Assembly (NCBI RefSeq): GCF_000621125.1
Contig: NZ_JHZC01000009.1
Location: 1-64,000 of the forward strand
DNA: 64,000 nucleotides
DNA from: Maribacter antarcticus DSM 21422
GTDB lineage: Bacteria; Bacteroidota; Bacteroidia; Flavobacteriales; Flavobacteriaceae
Direction: 5' to 3'
A program made the translations under genes and the position numbers. Shown piece after piece: positions 57,534 to 64,000 of the stretch. Below the pieces are notes generated by a model. It was not told where the DNA came from, did no database searches, and saw only the letters and a list, made by a program, of their open reading frames with translations. Numbering within the stretch: the first letter of the stretch is position 1; each line of letters opens with the position of its first letter.

Positions 57534-59300
57534 CTATTTACCAATTGTATCTATTACAGAACCGCAAGTTAACATCTCGTCTCCATAATATGGATTTTTT
57601 ATTTCTCTACTTTCACTAAGCCACAAAGCGCCTTTGTTCTGGTTCGCCATTGGACATTTCTGAACATAAAATGGCGGATTCATAGTACTCATATTCATAG
57701 CGACTGGAATAATACTTTCATTCAAAACTACAAAATTAACACGTTGATTTTCTAAATCAGCGTCTTCAAGAATAGCATTAAGTGCTTCATCAATACCACC
57801 AAAATGTTCTTTTTGAGTTTCTGTCAAACTAGAAATTTTAATTTTTTCCAAGTCCTTTAATAAAACACCTGTAGCAATTTTTACCTTTTCAATATCAGAT
57901 TGAACAAAAGCATCCTTCAATTGTGAATAAGAGTTTAATACTAGAAGGAAATTTTTTTGAACAGACTTTGGCAATTCCGTAGTTCCTCCATCCAATTTTT
58001 CTTCCCTATTCATCTGCATACTTGTATACTCCTCATGTCCAGTCATTGTTTTACCACCAGATTTGTTCATCATGGACTTCTTACCCTGTAACTGTGCTGC
58101 CGCGTCCACGGTGAAGGTGCCATTAGTTACAATTTCATCTCCATTTTCTAAGCCATGAGTTATAGTGAAATTTTCTCCATTTCGGTTTCCAATAGTTACT
58201 TCTCGCATTTCAAAAATGGGTTCATTTAGATTGGTTTTTATATATACCAAAGAGCGTTCTCCCGTCCATAGTACAGCAGTTGCAGGAACAGAAATTAATT
58301 CACTATTCTTTTCCGTTAATCCTTGAAGTTTTCCGTTTACAAACATCCCTGGCTTAAACAAATCTTCCGTATTTTTAAGTGTTGCTCTTACGGTAACAGT
58401 TCGCGTTGCTTTATTCAATATGGGGTCAATAAACGAAACTGTTGCTTCAAACTCTTTATTGGGATATGCGTTGGTTACTATCTTTATTTTTTGACCTATT
58501 TTAAATTGAGAGATTTGATTTTCATAGGCATCAAAATCAGCCCAGACCGAACTTAGATTACTTACCTTGAATATTGACATCCCATCCATCACATGGGCCC
58601 CCTCATTGAGCATTATCTCTGTTATAACTCCAGAAACGTGAGAATAAATTGGGAAGCGCTGTATCACTTGGCCGCTGCTCTCAATCTTGTCAAGAACATC
58701 ACCGTGTATCCTCCAATTTTTAAATTTATTGCGTACCGCATCGTATAATTGGGGCTGTAACTCTTTCAACTTAAAGGTGGTTATCAGTTCTTGTTGAGCG
58801 GCCACCAAGGCTGGTGAATAGATAGAGGCTACTTTTTGTCCTCGGTTTACTTTTTCGCCTAATGAATTTACATACAATTGCTCGATGCGACCGTCAAAAT
58901 GTGCAGGCTGTGTTGCAGTTTCGTCCTTGTTTTCTGTAATTTTTCCCGAAAGCGAAATCATACCTTCATTATCTGCTATTTCATTACCAACGATAGTTGT
59001 TTGCACATTGGCCAATGCCATGGCGTTCTTGGTCATTTTTATCTCGTTCACGGCCAATCCTTCCGCACCTGACTCCGCTGGAATTAATTCCATGCCACAA
59101 ATTGGGCAATCGCCTGGTTCTGCTTGTATTATTTGAGGATGCATTGAACACGTCCATAATTGATTCTTAGCCTCTTCAAAATGGTGATGACTGTCCGATA
59201 GTTCTTGATTGGACGTGTTAGCGTTATTTCCAAATAATAGATAGCCGCCAACTAGTCCTATAACTACTGCAATACCGATATATAAAATATTTTTTTTCAT
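57534..59300 (-). CDS. CusB-like RND periplasmic adaptor with metal-binding N- and C-domains
   Basis: I use the ATG at 59300 (MKKNILYIGIAVVIGLVGGYLLF); two further ATGs precede it in frame. Residues 1-25 form a TM anchor; about 45-80 carry a heavy-metal-binding domain (WTCSMHPQIIQAEPGDCPICGMEL); about 90-400 are the HlyD-like lipoyl/barrel part (FDGRIEQLYVNSLGEKVNRGQKVASIYSP); about 460-580 form a DUF3347-like end domain (FLLVLNSYSQLKDAFVQSD) and a final Cys-Pro-Met (QKCPMANQNKGALW). It links the CusA-like pump to TolC. It starts 3-12 bases after the ATPase stop. Confidence 0.9.
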   Translation of the reverse strand: MKKNILYIGIAVVIGLVGGYLLFGNNANTSNQELSDSHHHFEEAKNQLWTCSMHPQIIQAEPGDCPICGMELIPAESGAEGLAVNEIKMTKNAMALANVQTTIVGNEIADNEGMISLSGKITENKDETATQPAHFDGRIEQLYVNSLGEKVNRGQKVASIYSPALVAAQQELITTFKLKELQPQLYDAVRNKFKNWRIHGDVLDKIESSGQVIQRFPIYSHVSGVITEIMLNEGAHVMDGMSIFKVSNLSSVWADFDAYENQISQFKIGQKIKIVTNAYPNKEFEATVSFIDPILNKATRTVTVRATLKNTEDLFKPGMFVNGKLQGLTEKNSELISVPATAVLWTGERSLVYIKTNLNEPIFEMREVTIGNRNGENFTITHGLENGDEIVTNGTFTVDAAAQLQGKKSMMNKSGGKTMTGHEEYTSMQMNREEKLDGGTTELPKSVQKNFLLVLNSYSQLKDAFVQSDIEKVKIATGVLLKDLEKIKISSLTETQKEHFGGIDEALNAILEDADLENQRVNFVVLNESIIPVAMNMSTMNPPFYVQKCPMANQNKGALWLSESREIKNPYYGDEMLTCGSVIDTIGK

Positions 59301-59312
59301 TATCATCATGTA

Positions 59313-62045
59313 TTAGTTAATTGATTTTGTTTTTAATCCCAGGGCATTCACTATAACAGATACCGAACTAAAACTCATTGCAAGTGCCGCAATCATAGGC
59401 GATAATAGTATCCCAAAAAACGGAAATAAAACACCTGCCGCAATAGGGACTCCTAGTGTGTTATATACCAATGCAAAAAATAGATTTTGCTTGATGTTTT
59501 TCATTACAGCGTGGCTTAGATTCTTTGCTTTCACAATACCGTGTAAATCTCCTTTTACAAGGGTAATCATAGCACTCTCAATAGCAACATCGGTTCCTGT
59601 TCCCATTGCGATACCGACATCGCTTTTAGCTAATGCAGGTGCATCGTTAATACCATCGCCAGCCATTGCGACCACTTTTCCTTGTTCCTGTAATTTTGTT
59701 ACTTCTTTGAGTTTGTCTTCTGGTAACATTCCCGCTTTAAAGTCAGCTAGGTTGAGTTCACTCGCTACAGCTTGGGCAGTATCGTGATTATCTCCAGTAA
59801 GCATTATGACAGCGATGCCTTTATCTTGGAATTCTCTAATGGCTTTAGCACTTGTCTTTTTAATTTTATCCCCAATAACCACATAGCCTGACACTTCGGT
59901 ATCTACAGCCAAATAAGAAACCGTTTTGCCCTGTTTCTGAAATGATTGTGCCTCGGCTTCCATTTCTTCAGAAATAGTGGCTTTTGCATATTCCATCATT
60001 TTGGCATTTCCTAAATCTAGTTTTTTACCATCAACTGTTCCCTCTACACCCTTTCCAGTAACCGCACTAAAGTTTTCGGTTTTTGATAGTTCGATTTTTT
60101 GTTCTTTCCCGTATTTCACGGTTGCTGCGGCCAGCGGATGTTCGCTAGAACTGTTTAGGGATGCAACGAAATATAGTATTTCAGTTTCAGAAAAGTTTGA
60201 ACCAAATACACCTATTTTCTCAACTGTTGGTTTTCCTTCAGTAATAGTTCCCGTCTTATCCACTATCAAGGTAGTTACCTTGTCCATTTTTTCCAGCGCT
60301 TCGGCATTTTTAATCAATACACCATTCTGAGCTCCTTTACCAACACCTACCATGACCGACATGGGTGTCGCTAAGCCTAAAGCACAAGGGCAAGCAATAA
60401 TCAATACAGCGATGGCATTTACTAGTGCAAATACATAAGTCGGTTCTGGGCCCCAAATGGCCCAAACTATAAAGGTGATTAAAGAAATGGCCACCACCAC
60501 AGGTACAAAATGTCCTGAAACGGTATCTGCCAGTTTTTGAATAGGTGCCCGACTGCGACTTGCATCATTTACCATCTTTATGATTTGAGAAAGTAGCGTA
60601 TCACTACCAACTTTTACGGCTTTCATCAAGAAAGATTGATTGCCGTTTATGGTGCCGCTACTTACTTTGTCATCTTCAATTTTGTCAACAGGGATAGGTT
60701 CTCCAGAAATCATTGATTCATCTACTGTCGTTTTTCCTTCTGTAATTATACCGTCCACAGGGATTTTATCGCCTGGCTTTACTCTTAGAATATCTTCTTT
60801 TTCAATTTTATCGATAGAAACCTCTTCTTCATTCCCATCAACCACGCGTACTGCTTTATTAGGTGCAAGCTTTAATAATTCCTTAACTGCGGAATTGGTT
60901 TTACTGTGCGCTCTTGCCTCTAAAACTTGACCCATTAAGACAAGGGTAAGTATTACGGTTGCTGACTCAAAATAAACGTGAACTGCTCCTGATGCTGTCT
61001 TAAATTGTTCAGGGAAAAAGTCTGGAAATATCATTCCAAAAACACTAAACAGCCACGCAACACCTGCACCGATTCCGATGAGGGTAAACATATTGAGATT
61101 CCACGTTTTTATACTTTTATAGGCACGCTCAAAGAACATCCAAGTGGCATAAAACACAACAGGAATTGATAGTGCAAACTGAATCCAATTCCACCACTTT
61201 TGCTCCATCACATCATATAATGCATTATTAGGAACCATCTCGCTCATCGCAATCAAGAAAATGGGAAGTGCGAAACCAACCGCTATCCAAAATTTCTTCA
61301 ATAATTTTTTATAGGTCTTCTCTTCAGCAGAAAGGTCTGGTTGCAAAGGCACTAAATCCATTCTGCAAATAGGGCAAGCTCCTGATTCGTCTTTCACGAT
61401 TTCGGGATGCATTGGGCAGGTCCATTGTTCAGAAGTTACTACCGATAAATTTTGTTCTTCTACCAAATCCATTCCACATACGGGACAGTCCTCAGGTTTG
61501 TCATAAGTCTTATCTCCTTCGCAATGCATTGGACAATAAAACGTTCCAGTTCCTTTTCCTTTGGGGTTTCCCTTTTTGGTTTCTATCGTTTTATGATATT
61601 CTCCACGTTCATCAATATTGTATGTGCCACCATCCTCTTTCATCGCTTTCTGAAACGTTTCAATAGAAATGTGAGATTCCATCTCGATAGTTGCTTCTGC
61701 TTTTTCTAAATCTACCGACGCATTGGTTACACCTTCCACTTTTGAAAGTGTTTGCTCCACGTGATGGCGACAACCATTGCAGGTCATTCCGTGTATGCTA
61801 TAGGTGTGTTTCATTATTCCGATTTCCTTTTCTTTTTGCATATGGATACTGTAACGTGTACCATCCTTTACAAGTGCATCTTGAAAGGTCTGGATAGAAA
61901 TATGCGATTCCATTTCGATAGTAGCTTTTTCCTTTTTTAAATCGACTGCTACTTTTGAAACACCTTCCACTTTAGAAAGTGTTTGCTCAACGTGACTGCG
62001 ACAACCATTGCAGGTCATTCCGTGTATGTGATAGGTGTGTTTCAT
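59313..62045 (-). CDS. Copper-exporting P1B-type ATPase with two HMA domains
   Basis: The 910-residue protein has two HMA domains with GMTCNGC (Cys12/15 and Cys89/92), two heavy-metal-binding segments (FYCPMHCEG...CPVCGMDL about 169-194 and WTCPMHPEI...CPICRMDL about 208-231), then eight TMs (about 250-570 and 850-900). The actuator loop has SGEP (447-450), TM6 has CPC (552-554), the P-domain DKTGT (596-600) and later GDGINDAPAL. This is the Cu(I) exporter type (CopA). The second metal-binding segment has Arg for the usual Gly (CPICRMDL). The two HMA domains are close duplicates (see repeat entry). It lies 16 bases after the metal-binding lipoprotein. Confidence 0.93.
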   Translation of the reverse strand: MKHTYHIHGMTCNGCRSHVEQTLSKVEGVSKVAVDLKKEKATIEMESHISIQTFQDALVKDGTRYSIHMQKEKEIGIMKHTYSIHGMTCNGCRHHVEQTLSKVEGVTNASVDLEKAEATIEMESHISIETFQKAMKEDGGTYNIDERGEYHKTIETKKGNPKGKGTGTFYCPMHCEGDKTYDKPEDCPVCGMDLVEEQNLSVVTSEQWTCPMHPEIVKDESGACPICRMDLVPLQPDLSAEEKTYKKLLKKFWIAVGFALPIFLIAMSEMVPNNALYDVMEQKWWNWIQFALSIPVVFYATWMFFERAYKSIKTWNLNMFTLIGIGAGVAWLFSVFGMIFPDFFPEQFKTASGAVHVYFESATVILTLVLMGQVLEARAHSKTNSAVKELLKLAPNKAVRVVDGNEEEVSIDKIEKEDILRVKPGDKIPVDGIITEGKTTVDESMISGEPIPVDKIEDDKVSSGTINGNQSFLMKAVKVGSDTLLSQIIKMVNDASRSRAPIQKLADTVSGHFVPVVVAISLITFIVWAIWGPEPTYVFALVNAIAVLIIACPCALGLATPMSVMVGVGKGAQNGVLIKNAEALEKMDKVTTLIVDKTGTITEGKPTVEKIGVFGSNFSETEILYFVASLNSSSEHPLAAATVKYGKEQKIELSKTENFSAVTGKGVEGTVDGKKLDLGNAKMMEYAKATISEEMEAEAQSFQKQGKTVSYLAVDTEVSGYVVIGDKIKKTSAKAIREFQDKGIAVIMLTGDNHDTAQAVASELNLADFKAGMLPEDKLKEVTKLQEQGKVVAMAGDGINDAPALAKSDVGIAMGTGTDVAIESAMITLVKGDLHGIVKAKNLSHAVMKNIKQNLFFALVYNTLGVPIAAGVLFPFFGILLSPMIAALAMSFSSVSVIVNALGLKTKSIN

Positions 62046-62046
62046 T
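61730..62046 (-). repeat. Direct repeat encoding the tandem HMA domains
   Basis: The DNA at 61730-61815 and 61961-62046 is nearly identical over about 86 bases (including the coding sequence for GMTCNGCR.HVEQTLSKVEGV), and weaker similarity continues through the rest of each domain. This shows a recent internal duplication of about 231 bases. Confidence 0.85.
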
Positions 62047-62061
62047 TGATGTTTTTAAAGT

Positions 62062-62322
62062 CTATTCGTGTTTGTGTCCATTTGCTTTATGGTCTTCATT
62101 TTTTACGAGTGCCATTCCACAAGTGTCGCATTTTCCTTCTTTATCACTGCCACTATCTTTACAATGCATTGGACATACATAAGTAGATGTGTATTCGGTT
62201 CCTTGTTCTTCAGTTATTTCCGTTGGTTGCGTTTTTATTTCTGCTTTGTTGTCTTTACACGACACCATTGTTACTAATGCTAGTACTACCATTCCTGTGA
62301 AAATTAATTTGAGACTTTTCAT
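62062..62322 (-). CDS. Heavy-metal-binding-domain lipoprotein
   Basis: The 86-residue protein has a lipoprotein signal (KLIFTGMVVLALVTMVSCKDNK) and one heavy-metal-binding segment (TYVCPMHCKDSGSDKEGKCDTCGMAL), then a His/Lys-rich end (KNEDHKANGHKHE). The segment resembles those in the ATPase and the adaptor. It probably holds copper or a similar metal in the periplasm. It lies 10 bases after the tolC gene. Confidence 0.88.
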   Translation of the reverse strand: MKSLKLIFTGMVVLALVTMVSCKDNKAEIKTQPTEITEEQGTEYTSTYVCPMHCKDSGSDKEGKCDTCGMALVKNEDHKANGHKHE

Positions 62323-62332
62323 TGTTATGTGT

Positions 62333-63553
62333 TTATTGAGTTATTAAATAATTGACTACTGCACTCTGCAAATAGTATGTTGTTACAGCACTTATTTGAT
62401 TGATTTGAAACTTTAGTTGTAGCTCCTGGATATCAAGAATATCAATAAAATCAATAGTACCAGTTTCGTAATTTTTGATAAGAATTTCTTCGGCATCATT
62501 TGCTTGTTTCAAATTCTTTTCTTGTGTATTGTATTTAATTCTAGCCTGATTGCGTTGTGATATCGCTTTAGCGAAAGCGGATTCCAAAACATTCAACTGC
62601 TGCTTTTTTTGCATCTCAATTTCTCTTTGACGCAATTCGTTTTGCTTTGTAATAGATGTATAGCGGTTGTTGAAGAGCGGAACGGTAACAGAAACCATAG
62701 GCATTAAGATATCCTTACCGTTATCACTAAAATTCATATTAGCCCGTTCAGAAACTGGTAGATAATCTACACCAAAACCTATCATTGGCAAGCCTTCACG
62801 TTGGTTCAACAATTCGGATTTTGAAACAGATTCGTAAAGTTTGTCGTATTTGAGCAGTTCTGGGTTGAGCGCTAATGCATCATAGCCAAAGACGATATCT
62901 TCATCAGGCAATGGCAAAATAGTAACCGTTTCTACCAATATATCATATTCTCTATTCAACAATTTATTAAAAGCCGTCTGAATCCCAAATACCTGTTGCT
63001 CCAAAACTTCTTTTTCTTGAACTAATTCATTCTGCCGTATGTGTAATCGCAATACATCTACCGCTGATGCTTTACCAACGGCTATTGATGTTAGTGCTAG
63101 TTTTTCGTAAGTTTTCAATAATTGAATATTCTCGCCAAGTACCTTTTGTTGCGCTCTAACTCCATAAAGTTTGTAATAAATTTCGGCTACCGAGAGTGCC
63201 AATTTTCTTTTGGCAATGGTTATTTCTACATATTCAGCTTCAGCCATTGAAGTTGCATAATTTTCTCTAGCTGTAATAGTACCAAACCAAGGTAGCATCT
63301 GCCTAAAGCCAAACCGCGCACGCTGCGCTCCTGTTCTTGTTTCAGGTTCGCTTACAAAATAGCCTGCGTTAAATTCTGTATTCGGAATCCAGTCTACTTC
63401 ATTTACTTTTTCTTCAGCGATGTTGTACCGTAAATTAAAAGCCTGGATTTCTGGATTATTGCCGTTTGCTTCCTCGATATATGTCTGTAATTGTTGTGCT
63501 TTCGCAACAGCAGAAACAAACAAAAGACACATTATAATTTTTATATTTTTCAT
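62333..63553 (-). CDS. TolC-family outer-membrane channel of the copper RND system
   Basis: The 406-residue protein has a signal peptide (IKIIMCLLFVSAVAKAQ) and two OEP coiled-coil repeats (about 25-200 and 220-400), with the C-terminal ETGTIDFIDILDIQELQLKFQ pattern. It pairs with the CusA/CusB-like proteins. Its ATG overlaps the cusA stop by 4 bases, showing coupling. Confidence 0.9.
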   Translation of the reverse strand: MKNIKIIMCLLFVSAVAKAQQLQTYIEEANGNNPEIQAFNLRYNIAEEKVNEVDWIPNTEFNAGYFVSEPETRTGAQRARFGFRQMLPWFGTITARENYATSMAEAEYVEITIAKRKLALSVAEIYYKLYGVRAQQKVLGENIQLLKTYEKLALTSIAVGKASAVDVLRLHIRQNELVQEKEVLEQQVFGIQTAFNKLLNREYDILVETVTILPLPDEDIVFGYDALALNPELLKYDKLYESVSKSELLNQREGLPMIGFGVDYLPVSERANMNFSDNGKDILMPMVSVTVPLFNNRYTSITKQNELRQREIEMQKKQQLNVLESAFAKAISQRNQARIKYNTQEKNLKQANDAEEILIKNYETGTIDFIDILDIQELQLKFQINQISAVTTYYLQSAVVNYLITQ

Positions 63554-64000
63554 CTGTTTGCTCCTTTAAGTTGATATTCTTTCTTCCAGCTATATAGCAC
63601 AGGTAATAAGAAATAAGAAGTTATGTCGATAATCATCCCACCAAAAATGGGGATTGCCATAGGTATCATTATATCGCTTCCTTTTCCTGTAGATGTGAGT
63701 ATGGGTAACAGCGCCAGAATGGTTGTTACGGTTGTCATTAGACAAGGACGTATTCTCTTACCGGCAGCTTCCAAGGTTACCAATCGAATTCCTCTGTTGT
63801 CCTTTGGTTTTTCCCTGTCAAACGTCTGTTTGAGATAGGTTGCCATTACCACGCCGTCATCTGTAGCAATGCCAAAGAGCGCAATAAATCCAACCCAAAC
63901 CGCCACGCTTAAATTGATGGTTTTCATATTGAATAGGTCTCGCATATTTTCCCCAAATAGATTAAAATTAAAGAACCAATCTTGGCCATACAACCAAATC
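63550..64000 (-). CDS. CusA-like RND pump, C-terminal end (cut by window end)
   Basis: The frame runs to the window edge, so only about 150 C-terminal residues are seen. They match the last TM block of heavy-metal RND pumps (HME type): IALFGIATDDGVVMATYLKQ (TM10/11), GKRIRPCLMTTVTTILALLPIL and PMAIPIFGGMIIDITSYFLLPVLYSW. Together with the CusB-like adaptor and TolC this suggests a Cu(I)/Ag(I) tripartite exporter. The gene starts outside the window. Confidence 0.9.
   Translation of the reverse strand, partial: IWLYGQDWFFNFNLFGENMRDLFNMKTINLSVAVWVGFIALFGIATDDGVVMATYLKQTFDREKPKDNRGIRLVTLEAAGKRIRPCLMTTVTTILALLPILTSTGKGSDIMIPMAIPIFGGMIIDITSYFLLPVLYSWKKEYQLKGANR

Overview
The window looks like the chromosome of a marine-type member of Flavobacteriaceae (Bacteroidota). 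The reasons are the complete gldK-gldL-gldM-gldN cluster (core of the type IX secretion and gliding machinery), SusC-like TonB-dependent receptors with a carboxypeptidase-like N-terminal domain, lipoproteins with short Cys signals followed by S/D/E, AT-rich intergenic DNA, a TTG-N21-TAnnTTTG type promoter in front of miaB, and genes typical of the group (DUF983, CPXCG protein, LptE, LVIVD-repeat lipoprotein, DUF4382, DUF4838). A species cannot be assigned from the sequence alone.

Region 1 (about 1-17,000) is an accessory, decaying segment. It holds two close copies and one scrap of a Crp/Fnr-type regulator gene flanking a wrecked IS21-type transposase gene; a DUF2652 (nucleotide-cyclase-like) gene; three tRNA-3'-end-like scars, each next to a hairpin terminator, around a wrecked tyrosine recombinase; a decayed membrane/coiled-coil protein of the kind found in defence islands; and remnants of IS1182 and IS1595 transposases and of a mobilisation-associated DUF6730 gene. 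Among this debris sit intact genes: a metalloprotease lipoprotein, a DUF4382 lipoprotein, and a His-rich membrane protein followed by a TonB-dependent receptor (a candidate metal-uptake pair).

Region 2 (17,300-24,700) is a compact leftward operon: MarR regulator, RND membrane-fusion protein, RND pump, TolC outer-membrane factor, then a two-TM protein and a CPXCG zinc-ribbon protein. A perfect 26-bp palindrome lies just upstream of the marR gene and is a likely operator.

Region 3 (24,700-45,000) is mostly leftward housekeeping: two related LRR proteins, an ABC-F ATPase, DUF983, an FAD oxidoreductase, gldN/M/L/K, an arginase-fold protein that has lost metal ligands, topA, and an LVIVD lipoprotein; then a rightward 1045-residue BNR/sortilin-like secreted protein and a decayed membrane-protein gene.

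Region 4 (45,000-54,700) reads rightward: miaB, a sigma-54 activator without receiver domain, lptE, a TPR-like protein, secG, groES, groEL and a DUF4838 lipoprotein. Region 5 (54,700-64,000) is a leftward copper/heavy-metal resistance operon cut by the window end: cusA-like RND pump (partial), TolC, metal-binding lipoprotein, CopA-like P1B ATPase with two HMA domains, CusB-like adaptor, TonB-dependent receptor and a periplasmic HMA protein, closed by a strong terminator.

No CRISPR array, intact tRNA, rRNA or complete mobile element was seen. No clear brand-new system was found. The best leads are the His-rich/TonB pair, the degenerate arginase beside gldKLMN, the DUF2652 cyclase-like protein and the recurrent tRNA scars.
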